A stretch of DNA of 10,581 nt from Bacillota bacterium (GCA_023437885.1 JAEZFH010000330.1:1-10581); one strand, 5' to 3'; shown: positions 1-6,432, numbered from the stretch's first letter. Notes: generated by a model not told the origin, from the letters alone. Translations and numbers: made by a program.

Positions 1-795
1 GTACTATTTTGCGGTCTTCAGATCATTTATTTGGCGGGCAGCGGGTTATTTGCCCTTCCCCAGGGGTATACCTTTGCTGAATATGCCAGACGTGGGTTTT
101 TTGAACTTCTGGCCGTAGCAGTGCTTAATGTGGTATTAATGCTCCTTGGTACCGCTTATTTTGAGGAAAGCCGCTTTCTTCGCTTTCTGCTGACCGTCAT
201 GACAGCTTGCACCTATGTTATGATCGGCTCGGCGACCTACCGGATGCTGCTCTATATTTCAGCATACCGTCTGACCTTCCTTCGGCTTTTTGTATTGCTT
301 GCCCTGGCAGTCATCGCTTTATTTCTGGCAGGCGTCATAATATCGGTTTACCGCAGTAAATTTCCGCTGTTCCGTTACGGAGTTGCTGTCATTGCCATTA
401 GTTACCTGATTTTTTCCCTGGCAAAGCCGGATTATTGGATCGCGGTTTATCTGGAGCAGGGGAAAGCACAATTAACGGCGGAGGATGCGGCTTACCTTAC
501 CAGAGAGCTGTCCCTGGATGCGTCTCCGGTTGTTCTGGGGCTTTTTGCAGATGAAGGCCGTTGGACAGAAGATGCAAAGCTGGGAAAAGAGTGGATAGAT
601 TCTGCAGAGTATGTGGATGAATATTATAGCTTCGAAGAAGCTTATGAACTGAATTCCGTCGATTTTTATAATACAGGTTACCGTGAAAGAATTGACAGAG
701 AGAAGAAGGGCAGAGGCCTGCGGGATTATAATCCCTCTGTATCGAAGGCATGGAAAGCAGCCGAGAATACCCCCATCCGGTATTATATGCCGTAA
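1..795 (+). CDS. DUF4173/DUF4153-like multi-pass membrane protein, C-terminal part
   Basis: The reading frame is open from base 1 and ends at TAA 793-795, so the 264 residues seen are the C-terminal part of a longer protein; a TTG at 31 is only an internal codon. Hydrophobic segments lie near residues 34-53, 62-80, 95-115 and 126-141 of the visible part, followed by a soluble tail of about 110 residues rich in acidic and aromatic residues. The segment around residues 17-50, with proline-glycine-tyrosine, then EYARRGFFELL and an Asn-containing helix, resembles the end of DUF4173 (DUF4153 superfamily) membrane proteins, common in Firmicutes and of unknown function. The tail motif AYLTRELSLDASPVV fits the same group. 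The family call comes from remembered patterns, not a search. No terminator follows, and the next gene starts 155 bases downstream. Confidence 0.72.
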   Translation, partial: VLFCGLQIIYLAGSGLFALPQGYTFAEYARRGFFELLAVAVLNVVLMLLGTAYFEESRFLRFLLTVMTACTYVMIGSATYRMLLYISAYRLTFLRLFVLLALAVIALFLAGVIISVYRSKFPLFRYGVAVIAISYLIFSLAKPDYWIAVYLEQGKAQLTAEDAAYLTRELSLDASPVVLGLFADEGRWTEDAKLGKEWIDSAEYVDEYYSFEEAYELNSVDFYNTGYRERIDREKKGRGLRDYNPSVSKAWKAAENTPIRYYMP

Positions 796-950
796 TGTAA
801 TATATACCAGATGTAAAATACTGAAGATTTTAATCCGGTAAATCAGTTATTGCTTATGAATGCGGGAATACGCAGTATTGAATTTTGATTAATGGTAAGC
901 GGATATCCGGCAGAAAAGTTATGCTGTCTAAACGGCGGATGGAGGTTAAA

Positions 951-1406
951 ATGAATTTGAAATTTCGTCTATGCATCTTAGGTTTTGTTGATTTAATGGT
1001 TTCCATCGGTGCAGTCTATCTTGGCAGCGGGATGCTTCGTGCCGGGAAGGGGAGTTTAGGGGAATACCCGCATCAATGGCTTGCAGCCCTGCCCATACAA
1101 AACTGGTATATTCCGGGGATCTTGGTGATATTAATCTTTGGAGTCGGCAATATGGCAGCTTCGCTGCTTTGTTTCCTGAAAAATAACGGTCTTTCCTGGT
1201 ACATCTCCGCGGCAATGGGGGGTGTTATGTACCTGACCATGATCTGGCGGGTATTGACGACCGGTGATTGGCATCTGATAACAGTAGCTTGCTTTGCTTT
1301 CAGTATATTTCAATTGTTTTTATGCAGAAGTGTATACCTGGAGCAGAAAAGAAGAGCGTCCGGAGATACCCGTTCTCATAGCTATATAAATACCGGATAT
1401 TTCTAA
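951..1406 (+). CDS. Small four-helix membrane protein of unknown function
   Basis: The 151-residue protein starts at ATG 951, chosen because GGAGG (941-945) sits five bases upstream; the frame is open further upstream (to a TTG at 885) but that part has no ribosome site and lacks hydrophobic content. Four hydrophobic segments are visible at roughly residues 8-28, 53-75, 83-102 and 108-126, with a Gly/Arg/Lys-rich loop between the first two and a basic, Ser/Tyr-containing tail (residues 129-151). This is a typical integral membrane protein with no catalytic motif that I can see. I do not recognise the family. It stands between the DUF4173-like gene and the glycosyltransferases, with no clear operon link to either. 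Confidence 0.7.
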   Translation: MNLKFRLCILGFVDLMVSIGAVYLGSGMLRAGKGSLGEYPHQWLAALPIQNWYIPGILVILIFGVGNMAASLLCFLKNNGLSWYISAAMGGVMYLTMIWRVLTTGDWHLITVACFAFSIFQLFLCRSVYLEQKRRASGDTRSHSYINTGYF

Positions 1407-1457
1407 ATAAATTCTTAAGTAATTATTATCTTTCCATTTTGGGAGTTACCTTTTCCT

Positions 1458-1499
1458 TATAATATGGTATAATGTCGTCAGACATTATACCATATTATA
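1458..1499. repeat. Perfect palindrome, 19-bp arms, 4-base loop
   Basis: The left arm (1458-1476) is the exact reverse complement of the right arm (1481-1499), with GTCA between. The core is GGTATAATGTC / GACATTATACC, so each strand carries a TATAAT. No T tract follows, so it is not a normal intrinsic terminator. It lies 135 bases before the glycosyltransferase start and could be an operator, an RNA hairpin in the 5' leader or a recombination site. A degenerate second copy lies at 1572-1596. Confidence 0.9.
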
Positions 1500-1571
1500 T
1501 ACATGAATTCGTATGCGCAGGTGAGTGCGTCACTGGGTTTGAAGTGCCATATCATGGATATTTGTGCTTAT

Positions 1572-1596
1572 GGTATAATGTGTCAGACATTATACC
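1572..1596. repeat. Second, degenerate copy of the upstream palindrome
   Basis: The 25 bases here equal the core of the palindrome at 1466-1491 except for one missing C, so the outer arms GGTATAATGT and ACATTATACC still pair perfectly around a five-base centre. The two copies start 106 bases apart, close to ten helical turns, and this one ends 38 bases before the glycosyltransferase start. The matching pair suggests two binding sites for one regulator or two ends of a small element; neither is shown. Confidence 0.85.
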
Positions 1597-1634
1597 TCTT
1601 AATATGTGCTATATATATATGGAAAGGATCGAAG

Positions 1635-2624
1635 ATGGAACTGCGAAGCGATATCAACAGTATGGATAAAGAGGAATTAAATGATTTAAATAATATAAAT
1701 AAGGTTGAATATACAGTGGATGTTATTATTCCCACATACCATTCCGATGAGAAGCTGAACCGGCTGCTTACGATGCTCTACCGGCAGACGGTAAAACCCA
1801 ATCAGGTAATTCTGCTTCATACAATCGAAGCGGAAGGCCGGGAGCAAAAGCTGCCAAGGATAGAAGGGTCCAACATCAGCGTAATCCCTATAGAGAAGAA
1901 GGATTTTGATCATGGAGGAACCAGAAAATACGGGGCATCCCTGTCCAATGCAGACATTCTGATGTTTATGACCCAGGATGCGGTTCCGGCGGATGAGCAT
2001 TTGATAGAGCATTTGCTTGCACCTTATGCAGACCCCTGGGTATCAGCAACCTATGCCAGACAGCTGGCGGATGAAGGTGTCGGGCTGATTGAACGTTATA
2101 CAAGACATTTTAATTATCCAAAGCAAAGCAGGGTTAAGTCCGCGGAGGATATGGAGGAGCTTGGGATTAAGACCTTCTTCTGTTCCAACGTGTGCGCCAC
2201 CTACCGTAACAGTGTATACCGAAAGCTGGGAGGCTTCGTTGAGAAGACGATTTTTAATGAGGATATGATCCTGGCGGCGGCGATGGTCAGCGGAGACTAC
2301 CGGATTGCCTACGCTGCGGATGCGAGGGTGTGGCATTCCCATCGGTACACCTATTTGCAGCAGTTCACCCGTAATTTCGACCTGGGGGTATCCCATAGAG
2401 AATATGCGCAGGTATTTCGGGGGAAAAAATCCGAAGCGGAAGGATTGAAGCTGGTTAAAAACACCTTGAATTATCTCATAGAGAAAAAACAGTTTTTGCT
2501 GATTCCGGATTTAATTCTGAACAGCGGCTTTAAATTCCTGGGGTATCAGCTGGGACTTCGATATCATCTGCTGCCCGGGCGGGTAGTAAAACAATTCAGT
2601 ATGAATAAAAGTTATTGGAAGTAG
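1635..2624 (+). CDS. Family 2 glycosyltransferase, rhamnosyltransferase/O-antigen type
   Basis: Transfers a sugar from a nucleotide donor, probably onto a surface polysaccharide or lipid-linked precursor on the cytoplasmic side. Start at ATG 1635 is preferred because GGAAAGG (1621-1627) lies seven bases upstream; reading from an upstream ATG at 1503 would translate the palindrome region and add 44 unrelated residues. The 329-residue protein begins its GT-A fold with VDVIIPTYH (residues 28-36). DFDHGGTRKYG (90-100) and MTQDA (112-116, with Asp115 the likely metal-binding position) are typical of RfbN/RfbF-like rhamnosyltransferases. RVKSAEDMEELGIKTFFCSN (166-185) and the FNEDM motif (207-211), which may supply the catalytic base, fit the same group. 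No transmembrane helix is obvious. Sugar and acceptor cannot be told from sequence. A second glycosyltransferase follows after 165 bases, and the two may act in sequence. Confidence 0.9.
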   Translation: MELRSDINSMDKEELNDLNNINKVEYTVDVIIPTYHSDEKLNRLLTMLYRQTVKPNQVILLHTIEAEGREQKLPRIEGSNISVIPIEKKDFDHGGTRKYGASLSNADILMFMTQDAVPADEHLIEHLLAPYADPWVSATYARQLADEGVGLIERYTRHFNYPKQSRVKSAEDMEELGIKTFFCSNVCATYRNSVYRKLGGFVEKTIFNEDMILAAAMVSGDYRIAYAADARVWHSHRYTYLQQFTRNFDLGVSHREYAQVFRGKKSEAEGLKLVKNTLNYLIEKKQFLLIPDLILNSGFKFLGYQLGLRYHLLPGRVVKQFSMNKSYWK

Positions 2625-2789
2625 TGTACTGCCGCAGAGCCGAGAAAAGCACAAACAGCAATTGTGCGTTGATCGAATTCGCAAGGCTGCAGCGGCTTAT
2701 GGACATTGGTGTGAAAAAGAGTTTGGCAGCATGGTATTAGTGTAGGAAACAGGAACGGAGATACCAAAAGCTGGTGGGTGAGGAACGAT

Positions 2790-3719
2790 ATGAGCACAAT
2801 AACAATCGTAATGGCTACTTATAATGGCGAGAAATATGTGGGTGAGCAGATAGAATCCATACTGGCTTCTAATTACCAGGATATGGAACTGTATATCTAT
2901 GATGACGGTTCCAAGGATAATACGGTAGAACTGCTGAAGAGCTATGAGACACAGTATCCGGATATGGTTCATGTGGTACAGAATGAAACCAATCTCGGAC
3001 ATGCTATGAATTTTATACATGCTCTTTCCAGAACCACAACGGATTACATTATGTTCTGTGATCAGGATGATGTGTGGAAGAAGCATAAGGTGGCAACAAC
3101 CTTAAAGCGCATGAGGCATATGGAGGCACAGTTGGGGAAGGATACCCCCCTGGCAGTATTTACTGATGCCACCGTAGTGGATGGTAATCTGAATGTACTC
3201 AATCAATCCTTCTTTTGCTCCGGACATCTGAATCCGTGCCGGACGGACCTGCCTCATCTGTTGATGGAGAATAAGCTGATGGGCTGTACTGTTATGGTGA
3301 ATGCCGCACTTCGCAAGGTCCTGCAAAGCAAGCCTTTGCCTCAGCATGCACGCTATCATGACTGGTGGCTTGCTCTGATTGCCGCAGCATTTGGCAGAAT
3401 AGGCTATGTGAGGGAGAGTACCATGCTTTACCGCCAGCATGGCAGCAATGTGGTGGGAGATATAGGTTTTTTTGCGTATGTCAGTAACCGGGTATCCAAT
3501 CTTCACAAACAAAGAGAGGCATTGGAGGAGCTATACCGGCAGGCAGGGGAATTCCTGCAGCTGTACGGCGATGCGCTCCCAGAAGAGAAGAAGGAGATTT
3601 TGAGCCAATTCATATCCATGAAGGAGAAGAACGGCCTGGAGCGCCGTATTCTTATTCTCAGGTATGGTTATTGGAAGACCGGGCTTTTGCGTAATATAGG
3701 ATTATTATTTATTGTATAG
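2790..3719 (+). CDS. Family 2 glycosyltransferase, RfbF-like
   Basis: A 309-residue GT2 enzyme, full length for the group, predicted to add a sugar to a cell-surface glycan. Start ATG 2790 follows GAGGAA (2780-2785) at four bases; the GTG at 2778 lies within the binding site region and is unlikely. Visible motifs in order: TIVMATYNGEKY (residues 5-16) opening the nucleotide-binding fold, YDDGSKDNT (37-45), MFCDQDDVWK (88-97) holding the Asp-x-Asp metal site, LMGCTVMVN (163-171), YHDWWLALIA (189-198) and LYRQHGSNVVG (213-223). These are classic for rhamnosyltransferase-like members of Firmicute polysaccharide loci. The C-terminal third is amphipathic and basic and may touch the membrane. It is distinct in sequence from the preceding glycosyltransferase, so this is not a recent duplication. 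Transcription probably ends at the hairpin at 3833-3883. Confidence 0.92.
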   Translation: MSTITIVMATYNGEKYVGEQIESILASNYQDMELYIYDDGSKDNTVELLKSYETQYPDMVHVVQNETNLGHAMNFIHALSRTTTDYIMFCDQDDVWKKHKVATTLKRMRHMEAQLGKDTPLAVFTDATVVDGNLNVLNQSFFCSGHLNPCRTDLPHLLMENKLMGCTVMVNAALRKVLQSKPLPQHARYHDWWLALIAAAFGRIGYVRESTMLYRQHGSNVVGDIGFFAYVSNRVSNLHKQREALEELYRQAGEFLQLYGDALPEEKKEILSQFISMKEKNGLERRILILRYGYWKTGLLRNIGLLFIV

Positions 3720-3760
3720 ATGGCTGTTGGTCATAAATATTCACATCCATATGACTTCAG

Positions 3761-3862
3761 GATGAAAGCAACTTTATGAAAGCAGCTTTATGAAAGCAAC
3801 TTTATGAAACACCTTTATGAAACAACTTATTGAAAACCGCTCTATGAAAACCATATATGAAA
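3761..3862. repeat. Imperfect tandem repeat, 13-14 bp unit, about 7-8 copies
   Basis: Successive units start at about 3761, 3775, 3789, 3803, 3816, 3829, 3843 and 3856. The consensus is TATGAAAGCAACTT; the second and third units are 14 bp, the fourth and fifth 13 bp, and divergence rises toward the right. Units six to eight form the left side and loop of the terminator at 3833-3883. The array is non-coding and begins 41 bases after the glycosyltransferase stop. Confidence 0.88.
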
Positions 3863-3883
3863 GTTTTCATAAAGCGGTTTTTT
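3833..3883 (+). terminator. Intrinsic terminator after the glycosyltransferase pair
   Basis: The left side AAAACCGCT (3833-3841) plus TATGAAAAC (3843-3851) pairs with GTTTTCATA (3863-3871) plus AGCGGTTTT (3873-3881). There is one C/A mismatch in the middle and an 11-base loop. A six-T run ends at 3883. It separates the glycosyltransferases from the ilv operon. The left arm is made of tandem-repeat units. Confidence 0.85.
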
Positions 3884-4026
3884 CAGTAATCGAATAAATA
3901 TTAATATTCAGACGCTGCTGAGTATGGATTAATGGATAACTTCTAGTCATTTCCATGAATTTTTATGCACATACTTTAGCGATTTAAATCAATAAAAATT
4001 TTGTACAGGGTGCCCCTTATCAGTAC

Positions 4027-4055
4027 TTGACAAATGAGAATGTAGTTGATACAAT
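4027..4055 (+). promoter_or_regulatory. Sigma-A type promoter of ilvN-ilvC
   Basis: TTGACA at 4027-4032 and TACAAT at 4050-4055 are separated by exactly 17 bases, a near-consensus housekeeping promoter. Transcription should start near 4062, giving an untranslated leader of about 225 bases before ilvN. Confidence 0.85.
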
Positions 4056-4061
4056 AACTTA

Positions 4062-4286
4062 CAACTTAATAATCTTACTTTTTATACAGCAACAGCAGCC
4101 CCATTACAGAGTGTCCTGTGGTGACGGGCTTTTCTTATAAATCCGGACACAGGATCATGTATCGGCGTATTTCTGCGCCTGCGCATAAATGGGCAGACGC
4201 CGACCGAATGAAATGCGCATCCTGGCACGAAGTGCCAAATACCATAAGCAGTAGTGCTTATAGTACATATACGAGAGGAGTATGCT
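4062..4286 (+). promoter_or_regulatory. Structured 5' leader of ilvN, candidate cis-regulatory RNA
   Basis: Several hairpins can be drawn. One is a terminator-like stem at 4097-4130 followed by TTTTCTT. A competing pairing joins TCCTGTG (4114-4120) to CACAGGA (4148-4154). TCGGCGT (4162-4168) pairs with ACGCCGA (4197-4203), continuing with CTGC (4173-4176) and GCAG (4193-4196). TGCGCAT (4180-4186) pairs with ATGCGCA (4213-4219) as an alternative. TGGCAC/GTGCCA (4223-4237) and ATAAGCA/TGCTTAT (4244-4261) are local hairpins. The last ends 11 bases before the ribosome site at 4273-4280. I see no T-box sequence (AGGGTGG-type) and no leader peptide rich in Leu, Ile or Val codons. The gene context suggests control by branched-chain amino acids or a related signal, but the class is unknown to me. 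Confidence 0.6.
4097..4136 (+). terminator. Possible attenuator hairpin in the ilvN leader
   Basis: AGCCC (4097-4101) pairs with GGGCT (4126-4130). Above a two-base bulge, CATT (4102-4105) pairs with GGTG (4120-4123) using two G-U pairs, and ACAG (4106-4109) pairs with CTGT (4116-4119) around a six-base loop. TTTTCTT follows directly. The stem is moderate and the U run is broken, so termination would be partial at best. The downstream CACAGGA (4148-4154) could break this stem by pairing with 4114-4120. Confidence 0.45.
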
Positions 4287-4790
4287 ATGAAGAGAATGGT
4301 ATTGTCAATTCTGGTAGATAACACCGCCGGTGTACTTAGCCGGGTAGCAGGATTATTCAGCAGAAGAGGTTATAATATTGATAGCCTGACAGTAGGAGAG
4401 ACTCAGGACCCGGCCATCTCGCGAATGACGGTATTGGCAAAGGGAGATGACCAGATTTTGGAGCAGATCAGAAAACAGCTGCTTAAGCTGGAGGATGTCA
4501 TTGAAATTAAGGAATTGGCTCCGGGTGAATCGGTCACCAGGGAATTAATTCTGGTCAAGGTTGCGGTGGCAGAGAAAGACCGGCAGGCAGTCATCTCCAT
4601 AGCAGATATTTTCCGGGCGAAGATTGTGGATGTGGCGCTGGAATCTCTGATGATTGAGCTGACCGGCAATCAGGATAAGATTGATGCTTTTATTAATCTG
4701 CTCAGCCCTTATACCATTAAGGAGCTGGTTCGTACCGGTATCACAGGTCTGACCAGAGGCTCCGGGGATATTTCGGATTTTGATGATTAA
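4287..4790 (+). CDS. ilvN: Acetohydroxyacid (acetolactate) synthase regulatory subunit
   Basis: Small subunit of the first common enzyme of valine, leucine and isoleucine synthesis; it activates the ThDP-dependent large subunit IlvB in the cytoplasm and confers valine feedback inhibition. Start ATG 4287 follows GAGAGGAG (4273-4280) at six bases; the frame extends upstream only through non-coding leader. The 167 residues match the usual length. The N-terminal ACT domain (about residues 3-75) contains VLSILVDNTAGVLSRVAGLF, RRGYNIDSLTVG (26-37) and SRMTVLAKGD. Asn12, Gly15 and Asn30 match positions known to bind valine in E. coli IlvH, so feedback control is expected. The C-terminal half (about 85-155) carries the usual TRELILVKV and ELTGNQDKIDAFI segments. 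The partner ilvB is not in the window; ilvC follows after 91 bases. Confidence 0.97.
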   Translation: MKRMVLSILVDNTAGVLSRVAGLFSRRGYNIDSLTVGETQDPAISRMTVLAKGDDQILEQIRKQLLKLEDVIEIKELAPGESVTRELILVKVAVAEKDRQAVISIADIFRAKIVDVALESLMIELTGNQDKIDAFINLLSPYTIKELVRTGITGLTRGSGDISDFDD

Positions 4791-4798
4791 CTGCACTA

Positions 4799-4829
4799 AC
4801 AGGAGGGATTGGCAACCCAGTCCTCTTGT
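4799..4829 (+). other. Intercistronic hairpin between ilvN and ilvC
   Basis: ACAGGAGG (4799-4806) pairs with CCTCTTGT (4822-4829) with one G-U pair. After a bulged G, ATTGG (4808-4812) pairs with CCAGT (4817-4821) around a CAAC loop. There is no T run, so it is not a terminator. It hides a Shine-Dalgarno-like AGGAGGG that no start codon uses. It may stabilise or delimit the mRNA between the cistrons. A weaker stem, AGGG/CCCT, follows near 4835-4852. Confidence 0.6.
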
Positions 4830-4881
4830 CATATAGGGAGGATTCGTACCCTCAAACACAATCATAAGGAGGATTTAAGTT

Positions 4882-5892
4882 ATGGCTAAGATTTATTATC
4901 AACAGGATTGTAATCTTTCGCTTTTGGAAGGAAAGACAGTAGCTGTGATCGGCTACGGCAGCCAGGGACATGCACACGCACTGAATGCAAAGGAATCCGG
5001 AGTTCATGTAATCATTGGACTTTATGAAGGAAGCAAGTCATGGGCAAAGGCAGAAGCAGCGGGCTTTGAAGTATATACGGCGGCAGAAGCTGCAAAAAAG
5101 GCTGATGTTATCATGATTTTAATAAATGATGAAAAGCAGGCCAAGCTTTATAAAGAAGAAATCGCACCCAACCTGGAGGCCGGGAATGCATTGATGTTTG
5201 CTCATGGCTTCAGTATCCATTTCGGTCAGATTCTCCCTCCGGCGGATGTGGATGTGCTGATGATCGCTCCCAAGGGGCCTGGACATACAGTTCGCAGCCA
5301 GTATCAGGAGGGCCGCGGTGTTCCCTGTCTGATTGCAGTGCATCAGAATGCAACCGGGAAAGCCCATGATCTGGGTCTGGCTTATGCCCTTGCCATCGGC
5401 GGAGCAAGAGCCGGTGTTCTTCAGACTAGCTTCAGAGAAGAGACAGAGACGGATTTATTCGGTGAGCAGGCGGTTCTTTGCGGCGGTGTGACTGCGCTGA
5501 TGAAGGCCGGCTTTGAAACTTTGGTAGAAGCAGGCTATGAACCGGAGAGCGCTTATTTTGAATGTATTCATGAGATGAAGTTGATTGTAGACCTGATCAA
5601 TGAGAGCGGATTTGCCGGCATGAGATATTCTATCTCGAATACCGCAGAATACGGCGATTATATTACAGGCTCCAAGATTATTACTGCCGAGACAAAGGCC
5701 ACGATGAAGAAAATCCTTACGGATATCCAGGATGGTACTTTTGCGCGCAACTGGCTGCTGGAGAATCAGGTTGGCTGTCCGAATTTCAATGCAAAGAGGA
5801 GAATCGAAGCAGAGCACCAGTTGGAGAAGGTTGGAACAGAGCTCCGTAAGATGATGAGCTGGACAAATAAGGCGAAGTTAATCAATAACTAA
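4882..5892 (+). CDS. ilvC: Ketol-acid reductoisomerase, class I
   Basis: Converts acetolactate or acetohydroxybutyrate to the dihydroxy acids by Mg-dependent alkyl migration and NAD(P)H reduction, the second common step of branched-chain amino acid synthesis, in the cytoplasm. Start ATG 4882 follows AAGGAGGA (4867-4874). The 336 residues match short class I enzymes. The Rossmann motif GYGSQG is at 24-29. Catalytic positions are present: His108 in FAHGF, Lys131 in APKGPGHTVR, Asp191 and Glu195 in TDLFGEQ, Glu227 and Glu231 in ECIHEMK, and the serine pair at 250-252 in YSISNTAEYG. The cofactor-specificity loop reads GLYEGSKSW (46-54), where many relatives have Arg at position 48, so the NADPH/NADH preference is open. 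It is the last gene of the operon before the terminator at 5953. Confidence 0.98.
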   Translation: MAKIYYQQDCNLSLLEGKTVAVIGYGSQGHAHALNAKESGVHVIIGLYEGSKSWAKAEAAGFEVYTAAEAAKKADVIMILINDEKQAKLYKEEIAPNLEAGNALMFAHGFSIHFGQILPPADVDVLMIAPKGPGHTVRSQYQEGRGVPCLIAVHQNATGKAHDLGLAYALAIGGARAGVLQTSFREETETDLFGEQAVLCGGVTALMKAGFETLVEAGYEPESAYFECIHEMKLIVDLINESGFAGMRYSISNTAEYGDYITGSKIITAETKATMKKILTDIQDGTFARNWLLENQVGCPNFNAKRRIEAEHQLEKVGTELRKMMSWTNKAKLINN

Positions 5893-5952
5893 GGAAGCGA
5901 ACAATAGCTTAGTGCAGATAAATATAAGTAAATAGTACTGTATAATATGAAC

Positions 5953-5996
5953 AATGCTGATATGAGATGGAGTAAGTCTTATGTCAGCATTTTTTT
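5953..5996 (+). terminator. Intrinsic terminator after ilvC
   Basis: A 15-bp stem, 5953-5967 with 5977-5991, includes two G-U pairs and closes a nine-base loop. It runs straight into a seven-T tract (5990-5996). It marks the end of the ilvN-ilvC transcript 61 bases after the ilvC stop. Confidence 0.93.
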
Positions 5997-6085
5997 GTTA
6001 CAAGAAATATTTCCTATCATAAAACAAAGACATGTAACAAAGAAATCATAAGAATGCGGATTATGTGAAAATATGTAAAAATGGC

Positions 6086-6114
6086 TTGTAATAATTAGGG
6101 AAAAAATGTATAAT
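6086..6114 (+). promoter_or_regulatory. Promoter of the tail-collar-like gene
   Basis: TTGTAA (6086-6091) and a perfect TATAAT (6109-6114) are 17 bases apart. A TG directly precedes the -10 box. The predicted start near 6121 gives a leader of about 40 bases. The small gene is therefore its own transcription unit, bounded upstream by the ilvC terminator. Confidence 0.75.
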
Positions 6115-6162
6115 CCAATTGGAGATATTTAACTTTGGAGTCTATCACAGAGGAGGATTTTT

Positions 6163-6432
6163 ATGGATTTTTATTTGGGAATGATTATTCAGTGGGCTAT
6201 TAACTTTGAACCCGAGGGATTTATGCTTTGCGATGGCAGAACATTGCATATCAGTCATTATCAGGCACTGTATTCTCTCTTGGGAAATAGATATGGGGGA
6301 GACGGGAAGACAAATTTCTGTATCCCGGATCTTAGATCTGCGGATACCTGGAGTACGGCTGGGGATGAAAACCCAAGACCAAAAATCAACTATTATATTT
6401 GTACTATGGGACTATATCCGACAAGGCGGTAA
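6163..6432 (+). CDS. Compact stand-alone phage tail-collar-domain protein
   Basis: An 89-residue protein matching the phage tail collar fold (the Pfam tail collar / microcystin-dependent MdpB-like group). Start ATG 6163 follows AGGAGG (6151-6156) at six bases. The N-terminal part has the family signature: GMIIQWAINFEPEGFMLCDG (6-25), then the H-I-S-x-Y-x-A-L-x-S-L-L-G pattern (29-41), YGGDGKTNFCIPDLR (44-58). The end, INYYICTMGLYPTRR (75-89), matches the family's usual closing strand. Members I know of are typically about 170 residues; here the long middle segment after PDLR is almost entirely missing, so the two ends are joined by about 16 residues. No phage structural genes surround it, and it has its own promoter. 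Function outside phage tails is unknown for this group. It could be a domesticated phage remnant or a genuine short subfamily; the intact signal and frame favour an expressed gene. Confidence 0.82.
   Translation: MDFYLGMIIQWAINFEPEGFMLCDGRTLHISHYQALYSLLGNRYGGDGKTNFCIPDLRSADTWSTAGDENPRPKINYYICTMGLYPTRR

Noticed and set aside
817..879. Inverted repeat AATACTG (817-823) / CAGTATT (873-879) before the small membrane protein
   Set aside because: The arms are only seven bases and 49 bases apart in AT-rich DNA, within chance expectation. No convincing promoter was found in 796-950.
1503..1634. A 44-residue N-terminal extension of the first glycosyltransferase from ATG 1503
   Set aside because: It translates the second palindrome, has no ribosome site, and adds nothing that matches the GT2 fold; ATG 1635 has a good site.
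2625..2789. Possible small gene between the glycosyltransferases (for example a 13-codon frame from ATG 2699) and small hairpins such as GCACAA/TTGTGC
   Set aside because: There is no ribosome site, the frame is very short and the hairpins lack T runs; it reads as plain spacer.
3884..4026. AT-rich stretch between the glycosyltransferase terminator and the ilv promoter
   Set aside because: It was checked for small frames, promoters and hairpins; nothing supportable was found beyond short AT palindromes such as near 3898-3909.
4062..4286. T-box or other named riboswitch in the ilvN leader
   Set aside because: I could not find the T-box AGGGTGG-type sequence or the conserved core of the guanidine/ppGpp-type leaders; the region is reported as unclassified.
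4118..4321. A 67-codon + strand frame (GTG start) through the ilvN leader that overlaps the ilvN start
   Set aside because: No ribosome binding site precedes it, its composition is unlike a protein, it is not enriched in Leu/Ile/Val codons, and it covers the hairpin-rich leader.
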